17,689 bases of DNA from Aequoribacter sp003520285 (lineage in GTDB: Bacteria > Pseudomonadota > Gammaproteobacteria > Pseudomonadales > Halieaceae): positions 1 to 17,689 of the forward strand of contig CAXAAR010000045.1 of assembly GCA_963966765.1 (NCBI GenBank), in the 5' to 3' direction. The translations under genes were made by a program, and so were the position numbers. Positions 1 to 7,813 of this stretch are shown one piece after another. Below the pieces are notes generated by a model. It had not been told where the DNA came from and searched no databases. It saw nothing but the letters and a program-made list of their open reading frames with translations. Position 1 is the first letter of the stretch; each line of letters begins with the position of its first letter.

Positions 1-38
1 CCTAGTGTCAATACAGCGACTCATCGGTAACAAGCATC

Positions 39-974
39 ATGCAACTCGATATCGTAGTCGCTTTCTTTCTACTCGGCGCTATTGCCACTTGGTGCAAAGC
101 CGACTTTGAAGTCCCCAAAGCCATTTATCGCGGATGCACGCAGTTCCTATTGCTGGCGATCGGTATTAAAGGCGGGATCGCCTTTACTCAATATCCACTT
201 GCCACGATCCTGCCGCAGTCACTGATTGTCGTCGCGTTCGGATTCTGTCTCCCGTTTTTGGCCTATCCCATTTTACGAACTCTCGGCGGCTGGTCTCGGA
301 TCGATGCGGCTAGCACGGCTGCCCACTACGGCTCGGTCTCTGTAGCGACCTATGCCGTCGCCGTTGCGGTGCTCGAAGGACTCAACATAAGCTATGAAGC
401 GTACTTCCCCTTGTTTGTCGCTCTGCTCGAGATACCCGCAATTCTGGCGGGTTTGGCGATTGCAAAACCCGGTATATTCTCGTCTAAAGCTTTTGGCAAA
501 GCAGTGCATGAAATGTTCTTCAACGAGGGCGTCCTGCTGCTCATCGGAGGTTTATTGATTGGCGCTTGGGGTGCCGAGCGGACCGAACGCTTGCTGCCTT
601 TCTTTGGCGATTTATTCCATGGCGTCCTCGCCTTGTTCCTACTTGAACTGGGCCGACAAGCGGCAACCAGAATTGCGGATATCCGGCGGGAAGGCCCCTT
701 CTTGTTATCGTTCTCGATTGCTATGCCTCTTGTGAGTGCGAGCATTGCCTATTGGTTAGGCAGCTCAGTGCTCGAGCTCAGCGTTGGCGGCTTATTTCTG
801 ATGATGGTTTTGGGTAGCAGTGCCTCCTATATCGCCGTACCTGCTGCTATGAGAAGCGCGCTTCCAGAAGCCAACAACGCATTGGCGATCACAGCCTCGC
901 TTGCTATTACTTTTCCATTTAACGTATTGGTCGCAATTCCCGTATACTTGAACATTGCTCAACTGGGGAACTAG
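39..974 (+). CDS. SbtA-type sodium-dependent bicarbonate permease
   Basis: Inner-membrane protein of 311 aa, almost entirely hydrophobic, with about ten predicted membrane segments. I recognise it as the SbtA (Sbt_1 / old DUF897) family of Na+-dependent bicarbonate transporters from the first-half segment AAHYGSVSVATYAVAVAVLE (about residues 94-113), the glycine-rich LLIGGLLIGAWGAE and the C-terminal VLGSSASYIAVPAAMR (about residues 258-273). In this family the paired AAHYGSxS and SSASYxAxPAAMR motifs come from the two inverted repeats around the ion and substrate site. The length suits heterotroph homologues, which lack part of the cyanobacterial cytosolic loop. The ATG at 39 is the first usable start; its Shine-Dalgarno is weak. 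The stop at 972-974 lies one base before the likely purE start, so this gene leads a purE-purK transcript. Bicarbonate as substrate is inferred from family and context; another anion is possible. Confidence 0.85.
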   Translation: MQLDIVVAFFLLGAIATWCKADFEVPKAIYRGCTQFLLLAIGIKGGIAFTQYPLATILPQSLIVVAFGFCLPFLAYPILRTLGGWSRIDAASTAAHYGSVSVATYAVAVAVLEGLNISYEAYFPLFVALLEIPAILAGLAIAKPGIFSSKAFGKAVHEMFFNEGVLLLIGGLLIGAWGAERTERLLPFFGDLFHGVLALFLLELGRQAATRIADIRREGPFLLSFSIAMPLVSASIAYWLGSSVLELSVGGLFLMMVLGSSASYIAVPAAMRSALPEANNALAITASLAITFPFNVLVAIPVYLNIAQLGN

Positions 975-975
975 C

Positions 976-1467
976 ATGTCCGATCTGTCCTTCGCACGCG
1001 TCACCGTTGTTATGGGGTCGCAATCCGACTGGCCAACCATGCAAGAAGCAGCCACCGTGCTCGACCAACTCGGAATTGAATACTGCAGTGCTGTCGTGTC
1101 GGCTCATCGCACGCCGCAGCGTCTATATGATTTCGCCACTCAAGCAGAGAGCCACGGTGTCGATCTTATTATTGCCGGTGCTGGTGGCTCTGCCCATTTG
1201 CCGGGCATGATCGCAGCGCTGACCCCACTGCCAGTCATCGCGGTTCCCGTAGAAACTCGGTTTAATAGTGGACTTGATTCCCTGCTCTCAATCGTACAGA
1301 TGCCGCGCGGAGTGGCAGTCGCAACTCAAGCGGTTGGTGCTGCAGGCGCTTTTAATGCGGGCGTTATGGCAGCTCAAATGCTTTCGATTAGTGATCACTC
1401 ACTTCGTGAGCGCTTTAAGCAATGGCGCCAACAGCGCACCGACAGCGTTGGCATCGAGATTGAGTGA
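976..1467 (+). CDS. purE: N5-carboxyaminoimidazole ribonucleotide mutase PurE
   Basis: Class I PurE of 163 aa, which converts N5-CAIR to CAIR in de novo purine synthesis; the family is a cytosolic octamer. Visible hallmarks are the nucleotide-binding MGSQSDWPTMQEA near residues 13-25 (usually GSxSDW), VVSAHRTP with the catalytic His at about residue 44, AGAGGSAHLPGMIAALTPLPVI (about 67-88), and the SGLDSLLSIVQMPRGVAVAT segment. The frame opens earlier at an ATG at 955, but that start lies inside the permease gene. I prefer the ATG at 976, which has GGGGA six bases upstream and matches the family N-terminus. The gene follows the permease stop directly, and its TGA overlaps the purK ATG by one base, so translational coupling along all three genes is likely. 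Identification is firm. Confidence 0.97.
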   Translation: MSDLSFARVTVVMGSQSDWPTMQEAATVLDQLGIEYCSAVVSAHRTPQRLYDFATQAESHGVDLIIAGAGGSAHLPGMIAALTPLPVIAVPVETRFNSGLDSLLSIVQMPRGVAVATQAVGAAGAFNAGVMAAQMLSISDHSLRERFKQWRQQRTDSVGIEIE

Positions 1468-2573
1468 TGAAGATAGCGATATACGGTTGCGGCCAGCTCG
1501 CCCAAATGATGGCGCAAGCCGCACATTCACTCAACATTGCTACCTGCTTTCTCGCCGAACCCTCTGAAGAAACAACCTGTATTGATGGTCTCGGCGACAT
1601 CGTTAAAATAGATCGCTCTGACTTAAATGCGACTCTGGCTCGGTGTGGTGAGCTAAGCGCACTCACAGTCGAACGAGAACAGGTTGATCTTCAAGTCTTA
1701 CAGCATTGGGATTCTTCGGTACCGATCTATCCACCAATAGTCGCTATCGAAGTCGCGCAACATCGACTGCGCGAAAAAAGCATGCTCGACCAGCTCGAGA
1801 TACCGACCGCGCCTTGGGCTCAAAGCAATGCCAGCCGTGCGAGCTTTGCCGACCGTCTTGGGCTTCCCTTGGTAGTCAAGCATCCAACCGATGGCTATGA
1901 CGGTAAGAGTCAGTGGCGAGTCAAAACTTTCTCTGAACTCGATGAGCTGCTCAATGCCCATCCGGGCGAGACTTTACTGATTGAAAATAAAATAGACTTT
2001 GACTTCGAAGCATCCATCATTGCGGCGCGCGATAGGAACGGTCAACACATGTGCTATCCGATCACTCGCAATGAGCATAGCGCTGGCATATTGATATCAT
2101 CAGTGGCGCCATCCCATAGAATCACACCAGACATCAGCAGGACACTTCAAGACTACGCGACGCGGATGCTCGACCATCTGAATTATGTCGGCGTCTTAAC
2201 CATCGAGTGCTTCGTGCAATCAGATAAGGTATTGGTGAACGAGATCGCGCCGCGCGTTCATAACAGTGGTCACTGGACTCGGCAGCCCGGGCTTTGTTCT
2301 CAGTTCGAGCAGCACATCCGCGCGATTTGCGGATTACCGCTGGCCTGGTTCGACTCCGAGGGCTACTTTGGCATCGTCAATTTGCTGGGGCCTCTCGATT
2401 CCAACGCCCCCTTGCATGTCGATGGCGCTGCCAGTTACTGGTACGGAAAAGCCAGCCGAGCAGGCAGGAAGCTAGGGCATATCACTCTGCGCGCCGACAC
2501 CGAAGACGATATTTTGCAGCGCCAGCTGGCTTGTTTATCGGAGCTAGAGGCTCAGCGCAATTCAGCGCTATGA
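1467..2573 (+). CDS. purK: N5-carboxyaminoimidazole ribonucleotide synthase PurK
   Basis: ATP-grasp ligase of 368 aa that makes N5-CAIR from AIR, ATP and bicarbonate; its product is the PurE substrate. The N-terminus MKIAIYGCGQLAQMMAQAA is the PurK Rossmann-like start (commonly GxGQLGxM; here Ala replaces the second Gly). The central ATP-grasp part shows VVKHPTDGYDGKSQW (about 137-150), and the Mg/ATP site is VNEIAPRVHNSGHWT (about 257-271). Length is normal. A GTG in frame at 1464 precedes the ATG at 1467; the ATG, which forms a TGATG junction with the purE stop, is the better start. No terminator follows: the stop codon lies within the 3' end of the convergent oxidoreductase gene. Function is certain from motifs and pairing with PurE. 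Confidence 0.97.
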   Translation: MKIAIYGCGQLAQMMAQAAHSLNIATCFLAEPSEETTCIDGLGDIVKIDRSDLNATLARCGELSALTVEREQVDLQVLQHWDSSVPIYPPIVAIEVAQHRLREKSMLDQLEIPTAPWAQSNASRASFADRLGLPLVVKHPTDGYDGKSQWRVKTFSELDELLNAHPGETLLIENKIDFDFEASIIAARDRNGQHMCYPITRNEHSAGILISSVAPSHRITPDISRTLQDYATRMLDHLNYVGVLTIECFVQSDKVLVNEIAPRVHNSGHWTRQPGLCSQFEQHIRAICGLPLAWFDSEGYFGIVNLLGPLDSNAPLHVDGAASYWYGKASRAGRKLGHITLRADTEDDILQRQLACLSELEAQRNSAL

Positions 2574-3647
2574 CGCCTCAACGAAGCCTTTCCAGGTGCT
2601 CATGTAATTGATGAACGCCTCACCAAGCCCCTGCTCAGCAAGATAGTCTCGAGTCACCGGTATCGTCACTGGCGCAAACTGCGGGTCGGCAGCAATGCGC
2701 TGTGGAGCATTACTGTGCAAAATTGCGGTACGGCCCAGCACCACAAAATCAAGACCAGCATCGAGTGCTGCCCGACAATCTTGTGCATTAACAATCTTAC
2801 CCGCAGCACCAAGGGCCACGCCTGATCTCGGTAGTTCGGCGAAATGCGTCAACAGAGATTTGCCTTGGTAAGCCGGATCTTGTGGCTCTTTAAATACGTC
2901 CCACAACGACATATCTAGGTAGTCTAAGCGAGAGTCCTGGAGCAGTCGTGCTGCCAAATCTAAGGACTCGTCTATCTGCACGCCAAATCGCTCGGGAGAT
3001 AGCCGCACCCCCAAGCTAAAGCCTGGGCCACACGCATGACTGATTCCCTCGATAATCTCAAACAGCATGCGCTCTCGATTTTCTACCGATCCGCCATAGG
3101 CATCGTTGCGCTGATTAATTTCGGGGCTTAGAAACTGACATACTAAATACCCGTGGGCTGCGTGAATTTCAGCACCTTGAAAGCCAGCCTCTTGAGAGCG
3201 AACCGCGGCATCAACAAATGCCTGAATGGTCCCCTCAACCTCTTCTAAGGTCATAGCTCGCGCGCCAGTTTCGGCATTGTCTGAAGGACACAAGGGCGCA
3301 TGTCCAACAACATCAGCCATCGTCCTCATGCCCGAGTGATGAAGCTGCACCACCGAGTGGCTACCGGCTTGATTAATGGCAACGGCCAGACGCTTCAAGC
3401 CTGCTTTGTGTTGTTCACTATAGGCGCCAAGCTGGCCTGGAAATCCAAGACCCGCATACTGAATTGAAGTGGCGCACGTCATGGTCAGCCCAAATCCGCC
3501 TTCAGCACGCATAGTCAGCCATCGAAACTCATCATCACCCAATACGCCATCGGGTTGGCTTTGCAGGTTGGTCAGCGGCGCCAACATAAAACGGTTTGGC
3601 ATAACATGGCCGCTACGCAATACCAGGGGACGGAACAAATCGGTCAT
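2568..3647 (-). CDS. Old Yellow Enzyme-family NADH:flavin oxidoreductase
   Basis: FMN-dependent TIM-barrel oxidoreductase of 359 aa, probably cytosolic, which in this family reduces activated C=C bonds using NAD(P)H. Visible features are the N-terminal FRPLVLRSGHVMPNRFMLAP strand, QLHHSGMR (about 101-108), the substrate-anion-binding pair in IHAAHGYL (His162 and His165), FLSPEINQRNDAYGGSVENR (172-191), and the C-terminal phosphate-binding region GKIVN...ALDAGLDFVVLGR. There is no C-terminal FeS/FAD extension, so it is the short OYE type rather than a 2,4-dienoyl-CoA reductase. The frame extends to a TTG at 3665, but the ATG at 3647 has GAGG five bases upstream and fits the family start. It lies 48 nt downstream of the DUF819 gene on the same strand, so co-transcription is likely. 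The physiological substrate is unknown. Confidence 0.9.
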   Translation of the reverse strand: MTDLFRPLVLRSGHVMPNRFMLAPLTNLQSQPDGVLGDDEFRWLTMRAEGGFGLTMTCATSIQYAGLGFPGQLGAYSEQHKAGLKRLAVAINQAGSHSVVQLHHSGMRTMADVVGHAPLCPSDNAETGARAMTLEEVEGTIQAFVDAAVRSQEAGFQGAEIHAAHGYLVCQFLSPEINQRNDAYGGSVENRERMLFEIIEGISHACGPGFSLGVRLSPERFGVQIDESLDLAARLLQDSRLDYLDMSLWDVFKEPQDPAYQGKSLLTHFAELPRSGVALGAAGKIVNAQDCRAALDAGLDFVVLGRTAILHSNAPQRIAADPQFAPVTIPVTRDYLAEQGLGEAFINYMSTWKGFVEAS

Positions 3648-3695
3648 CACTACCTCGCAAGTCAATTAAAAAACAGAATAACAAAGGCATTCACC

Positions 3696-4853
3696 TCATA
3701 ACAACCACTGGTAGACGGCCGTGCCCAACAAGGTACCCAAGGCATAACCCAGTACCCCCACCAATACGCTCGGCGTCACCAATGTATGCCAGCCCTTCGC
3801 TGCAGCCATTGCTGGCGCCGTGGTGGCGCCCAGAATCGCAGCATTCGACGCTATGATGAGTTCAGGTAATGAGAGTTTCAACCAACGGCCCATCACCAGC
3901 AGGACCACCGCGTGAACAGTCAACAAAATGCCCGCAAATACAATAAGCATGGGAGCAATGCTAATCACCGCGCTCACATTAGCACCCGCGGCAATAGAGC
4001 CAAAAAAGACCATACTGAGTGCAATACCGAGCTCAAAACTCCCCGATAAATGCTTGGTCATACTTGGCAAAAATGTCGCCAACCCAACAGTGATCAATGT
4101 GATGATAGCGTACCGGTACATGCCCACCCCCGTCGCTGCAACAATCGCATCAGAGACCGCCACAATACTCAGCGAAAGGGCCAAAGTGTAGGCTATCGTG
4201 GCAGCCGAAATCGGTTTCGCCTCTGCCTCTAAGGGCTTCAATCCACTCTCTATCGCAGGGTTCTCTGCCAGCGGTATAAACTTGCGGGCCAGCCAATGCC
4301 AAGCTGGGAGTAATGCCAGAACGGTCAAATATAACGCGCTATAAACATTATCTACCGCCGTTGCTGCGCTAAAAAATGAGGCTTCCTCGACCAAAGTCGT
4401 GATCTCTCCCAAAGCCGCATAATTCACTGACCCTCCGATATACGTTGCGGTAAATAGACCAGCAACACCCGCTCTAGCCTCATTCGCGTCAAGACGACCA
4501 GACAGCATACTGGTAACGTCGACCAGTTCGGTCGCAATCAAGACGCCCAAAACCGTCGCAAAACTCGCCAGCAAAAAAGCCAGTGTCAATCGCGAAGCTT
4601 CGCGCATCATCTGCACAATATTGGCTTTGAATAAAAATAGCGGGATGATCACCGGAACGATTTTCGAAAACACAAAATCGTAGGCCTCTGATTGGTGCGG
4701 GATGAAACCCACATTGGCAGCGATAATTGCCAATAGAATGACCACAACAGTACCCGTCAAGTAAGACCCTAATTTAGTGGTTTCACTCCAGAAGCCAATA
4801 GCAGCCAAGGCAAATAGCACAGCCATGACTGTCGTGGGGTTATCAACCATCAT
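3696..4853 (-). CDS. DUF819 (YjcL-like) integral membrane protein
   Basis: Integral membrane protein of 385 aa with about ten or more hydrophobic segments, matching the DUF819/YjcL family as I recognise it. The key segments are two related loops, TATYIGGSVNYAA (about 136-148) and ASNAAILGATTAPAMAAAKGW (about 335-355). They look like paired half-site motifs of an inverted-repeat transporter, and the second is the family's best signature (TAPAMAxxKGW). A hydrophilic stretch at about 195-215 separates the halves. Substrate is not known for the family; resemblance to elevator-type symporters is inference. The start is the first of two adjacent ATGs, with AGGAG seven bases upstream. It is the promoter-proximal gene of a pair with the OYE reductase and is divergent from the acylase gene across 81 bp. 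A shared substrate with the reductase is possible but unproven. Confidence 0.85.
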   Translation of the reverse strand: MMVDNPTTVMAVLFALAAIGFWSETTKLGSYLTGTVVVILLAIIAANVGFIPHQSEAYDFVFSKIVPVIIPLFLFKANIVQMMREASRLTLAFLLASFATVLGVLIATELVDVTSMLSGRLDANEARAGVAGLFTATYIGGSVNYAALGEITTLVEEASFFSAATAVDNVYSALYLTVLALLPAWHWLARKFIPLAENPAIESGLKPLEAEAKPISAATIAYTLALSLSIVAVSDAIVAATGVGMYRYAIITLITVGLATFLPSMTKHLSGSFELGIALSMVFFGSIAAGANVSAVISIAPMLIVFAGILLTVHAVVLLVMGRWLKLSLPELIIASNAAILGATTAPAMAAAKGWHTLVTPSVLVGVLGYALGTLLGTAVYQWLL

Positions 4854-4901
4854 TCATTCGCTCCTGATTACGTGCTTTGCTTCGTGGTCTGAATTTGTTA
4901 G

Positions 4902-4910
4902 CGTGACACG
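4902..4910. promoter_or_regulatory. Short palindrome between divergent genes
   Basis: The 81-bp gap between the DUF819 and acylase genes must carry both promoters. It contains a perfect 9-base palindrome, CGTGACACG, with a single central base. A TTGTTA hexamer lies just upstream (4897-4902), but I find no well-spaced, good -10 box for either strand. It could be half of an operator; the length is short enough to arise by chance. Confidence 0.2.
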
Positions 4911-4934
4911 ACAATAACATAAGGCAAGATCACC

Positions 4935-7331
4935 ATGGTGCTAAAAATGACTCAAACCAGCGGGCTCGTCAGCCTACTGATTGTCTCACTGATCGGCTGC
5001 TCTCAATCCGAAGTTGCTGAACCGCGCTACCAAGCAGAAATCGTCCGGACCACCTATGGAATTCCACATATCACAGCGGATGATTACGGAAGCTTAGGCT
5101 TTGGCGAGGCGTATGCGGCTGCACAAGACCACGTGTGTAATATGGCGTTCGCGCTGCTGTCTGCAAAGGGCGAAACAGCTAAACTCTTGGGCGCGGGTCA
5201 TGACAATAAAAATGTGCATAACGATTGGGTTGTCAAAGCCCTAGATATACCCGAGCAAGGCCCCGCGGCGTTGGCCGAGCAATCGCCAGTCATTCAACAG
5301 TGGATTGAGGGCTATGCCGCGGGCTATAACCATTACCTGACACAAGCTGCAGGCCAGTACGACAGCTGGTGTGACAATGAGCCCTGGGTCTACCCTGTAT
5401 CGGCCAGCGATTTTATGGCGCAGTACATCGCATTGGTTCAGACCCTACCTCGCATGGCAGCAGCCATTGCCAGCGCCCAGCCGCCTGGCCAAGTCGCCTC
5501 CTACAAGGCCAGCAAGCCAGCTCAAATCGCAGCCCTTGATGCGCTGAGATTAGAGGGTATGGGCTCCAATGGCTGGGCGTTTGGGTCCGAGGCCACTGAA
5601 AACGGTAAAGGTGCTTTACTCGCAAATCCACACTATCCTTGGTACGGCACCAGTCGATTCTGGGAAAAACATCTATCGATACCAGGGGAGCTCAATGTCT
5701 ATGGCGCTGGCCTGATCGGCACTCCCGGAGTCGCGATCGGTTTTAACGATGCAGTCGCTTGGACACATACGGTAGCTGACTCCAAACGAGTGACACTTTA
5801 CCAACTGACGCTCAATCCAAGTGATCCCACTCAGTACCTTTATGAAGGTGAGTGGCGGTCGATGACGAAAATCCCAGTAACTATCCAGATTCTTGGCGAT
5901 AGCGGTATCGAGAACACAACCACAGAGGTATGGTTCAGTCACCATGGGGCTATCGTTAACCTACCGCAACTCGGGTGGAGTGAGTCCGTGGCTTATGCGG
6001 CAAAAGACGCCAATGCCAACAACACCAAAGTATTAGCGCAATGGCTTGCCATGGGTCAGGCGCAATCGATGGATGAGTTTATTCAAGCGCATAAAGTCTA
6101 CAATGCCATGCCTTGGGTCAACACCATTTCAACCAGTAGCGACGGTCGAGCCGTGTACCTCGATAACAGCAATGTGGGCGCGCTCAGCGATGCATCCATC
6201 GCGGCATGGCGGGAGCGATTAGCGGCCACTCCTCAATTGACCCAGGCCTATCTGGGCAAAGGGCTGGTGATCTTAGACGGCAGCACTGCTCGCGATGAAT
6301 GGATGACCGATAACGACGCGCCCGTTACGGGCACTACCCCATTTGATCAGCGCCCGCTCATAGAGAGCCCCAACTACGTCTTCAACTCGAATGACAGTTA
6401 TTGGCTCAGTGACCCGAAGCAACCAACGACCGGATTCTCACCACTCTACGGTCCAGTGATGACGCCTCGTAGCATACGAACACGAATGAACATCCACCTG
6501 CTTGAAGGTATCCCACCCTTCGATTTCCGCGGTACCGATGGCAAATTTTCAGTCGCAGAGATTCAATCGGCCTTATTCGATAACTCAGGGCTGACCGCTC
6601 ACTTACTGAAGCCCGCGCTCATCGAGCGATGTCAATCAACGCCAGAAGTATCGATTGACGGACAAGCGGTTAATCTGAGCGCTGCCTGCGCCGTACTCGC
6701 ATCGTGGGATAATCGATACGACATTCAGAGTCGCGGTGCCGTCCTCTTTCGTGAATGGTTAACCCACTACGACTACCACGCGACCCAATTCGCTGGTGAC
6801 TTGTTCAGCCAAAACTTTGATCCCGCTAAGCCCGCCCTGACGCCACTCGGATTAAGTGAGTCAGATAAGGTGCTTCATGCTCTGGGGCAGGCAGTGCTGC
6901 GTCTAACCGCAAATGGCATTGATCTAGACGAAATGCTCGGTGAACTGCAGTTAGGCCATCGAAGCCAACGTGCCATTGCAATTCATGGTGGCAATCGTTA
7001 CGAGGGGATAGCCAACCTGCAGGTGGTGGCAGATTTTAACGACTCGCCGATCTTCAGCGGGTCAAATCAGCTGGTCCCAGGAAGCCGATACCTCACTGAG
7101 AGTGGCTATAATATTGCCCATGGCTCTAGTTTTATCATGGCACTCAGCTATGGCGAAGACGGACCCACAGCCAACGCCATACTGTCGTACAGCCAATCAG
7201 GCTCGCCCACAAGCCCGCACTTCACAGATCAAACCGAACTTTATCGCGACGAGCTTTGGCGGCCAGTGCTCTACCAGCCAAAGGATATTGCTGCGGGCAG
7301 TATCAGTCGGCTATTGGTACAGGGCGACTAA
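4935..7331 (+). CDS. Penicillin acylase-family Ntn-hydrolase lipoprotein (possible AHL/lipopeptide acylase)
   Basis: Precursor of 798 aa of the penicillin amidase family (N-terminal nucleophile hydrolases), which self-cleaves into alpha and beta chains and hydrolyses amide bonds. The N-terminus is a lipoprotein signal: hydrophobic LVSLLIVSLIGC with the lipobox Cys at residue 22 and Ser at +2, which by the usual rule favours the outer membrane. The alpha chain shows RTTYGIPHITADDYGSLGFG and AYAAAQDHVCNM (59-70). The cleavage site and nucleophile are in EGMGSNGWAFG: Gly210/Ser211, followed by LLANPHYPWYG. The beta chain has FNDAVAWTHTV (family HTH-type oxyanion segment) and NSNDSYWLSDP, with the catalytic Asn expected in that region. 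Pattern and size resemble the PvdQ/AhlM/aculeacin-acylase branch more than penicillin G acylase, so long acyl-chain amides such as N-acyl-homoserine lactones are plausible; this is inference. The start is the first ATG of the frame, with AAGG upstream. Confidence 0.9.
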   Translation: MVLKMTQTSGLVSLLIVSLIGCSQSEVAEPRYQAEIVRTTYGIPHITADDYGSLGFGEAYAAAQDHVCNMAFALLSAKGETAKLLGAGHDNKNVHNDWVVKALDIPEQGPAALAEQSPVIQQWIEGYAAGYNHYLTQAAGQYDSWCDNEPWVYPVSASDFMAQYIALVQTLPRMAAAIASAQPPGQVASYKASKPAQIAALDALRLEGMGSNGWAFGSEATENGKGALLANPHYPWYGTSRFWEKHLSIPGELNVYGAGLIGTPGVAIGFNDAVAWTHTVADSKRVTLYQLTLNPSDPTQYLYEGEWRSMTKIPVTIQILGDSGIENTTTEVWFSHHGAIVNLPQLGWSESVAYAAKDANANNTKVLAQWLAMGQAQSMDEFIQAHKVYNAMPWVNTISTSSDGRAVYLDNSNVGALSDASIAAWRERLAATPQLTQAYLGKGLVILDGSTARDEWMTDNDAPVTGTTPFDQRPLIESPNYVFNSNDSYWLSDPKQPTTGFSPLYGPVMTPRSIRTRMNIHLLEGIPPFDFRGTDGKFSVAEIQSALFDNSGLTAHLLKPALIERCQSTPEVSIDGQAVNLSAACAVLASWDNRYDIQSRGAVLFREWLTHYDYHATQFAGDLFSQNFDPAKPALTPLGLSESDKVLHALGQAVLRLTANGIDLDEMLGELQLGHRSQRAIAIHGGNRYEGIANLQVVADFNDSPIFSGSNQLVPGSRYLTESGYNIAHGSSFIMALSYGEDGPTANAILSYSQSGSPTSPHFTDQTELYRDELWRPVLYQPKDIAAGSISRLLVQGD

Positions 7332-7457
7332 CATACCACACGCACCGCGGGCTCGTAGCCGAGCTCCGCAATGCATCTGCTGTACTGCTTGAGCCGGCTG
7401 GGGAGCTCTTGCGCCACCTCGCAAAACCAACTCAATGAAGGCTTTAGTGTGGTGCAC

Positions 7458-7489
7458 ACATGCCCTTTTGTTTGCATGTTAGTTTTTTT
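7458..7489 (+). terminator. Probable intrinsic terminator of the acylase gene
   Basis: ACATGC at 7458-7463 pairs perfectly with GCATGT at 7474-7479 across a 10-base loop, and TAG plus seven T residues (7480-7489) follows directly on the plus strand. The stem is short and AT-rich, so it may be weak. It lies about 130 nt beyond the acylase stop codon. Confidence 0.4.
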
Positions 7490-7502
7490 AAAACTAGACG
7501 CT

Positions 7503-7546
7503 ATTGTGATAAACCAGTGATGTGCGATTCTATGGCTCATCACAAT
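7503..7546. repeat. Nested inverted repeat with three GTGAT/ATCAC half-sites
   Basis: ATTGTGAT (7503-7510) and ATCACAAT (7539-7546) are an exact 8-base inverted repeat. Inside it, GTGATGTGC (7517-7525) pairs with GCTCATCAC (7535-7543) with one mismatch, so the downstream arm can pair with either upstream arm. The 30-nt gap between TGTGA and TCACA rules out a standard CRP site (gap of 6). It may be an RNA structure at the end of converging transcripts, or an operator. Confidence 0.35.
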
Positions 7547-7770
7547 CCAAAGTTGGCGTCTGATGCTTAAAGTTTGGTCAAAACTCAGCGAGTGGTCACG
7601 CCAGGCACCCCTCCAGCTTGCCGCCAACGCAGCTCATCTTAACCTCTATACTGAGAGAGACCGCACCAGCAGAGGTAAACGGAATGGAAGGTAAAAATAA
7701 TCGTATCCGTCGGCAGCCATAGCATCGCGCCACGAGGGGTACCCGTACTAACTAACACCCCCACTCCACA

Positions 7771-7812
7771 GGTCGCAGCGGTAACTGCATGGCCACGACC
7801 GATGGGTTTTTT
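7771..7812 (+). terminator. Weak terminator-like hairpin with T-tract
   Basis: GGTCG (7771-7775) pairs with CGACC (7796-7800), with an inner GCAG/CTGC-type pairing, followed after six bases by TTTTTT (7807-7812). The gap between stem and T-tract makes it imperfect. It could stop plus-strand read-through into the response-regulator gene. Confidence 0.25.
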
Positions 7813-7813
7813 A

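Larger units (their letters stand above)
7332..7813. other. 480-bp gap between convergent genes, no convincing gene
   Basis: This gap separates the acylase (plus) and response-regulator (minus) stop codons. It holds several dyads (listed separately) and no ORF that looks like a protein. The longest open frame, minus strand 7328-7627, has an untypical composition and overlaps the acylase end, so I treat it as chance. A 12-codon frame from the ATG at 7684 is too short to support. Confidence 0.5.

Noticed and set aside
1..30. Possible 3' end of an upstream coding gene (frame 1 open to TAA at 28-30)
   Set aside because: Nine codons are too few to tell from chance, and another frame is open longer.
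7503..7546. CRP site (TGTGA...TCACA)
   Set aside because: The gap between the half-sites is 30 bases instead of 6.
7328..7627. 99-codon open frame on the minus strand
   Set aside because: It overlaps the acylase stop, has no Shine-Dalgarno, an odd composition and no recognisable motif.
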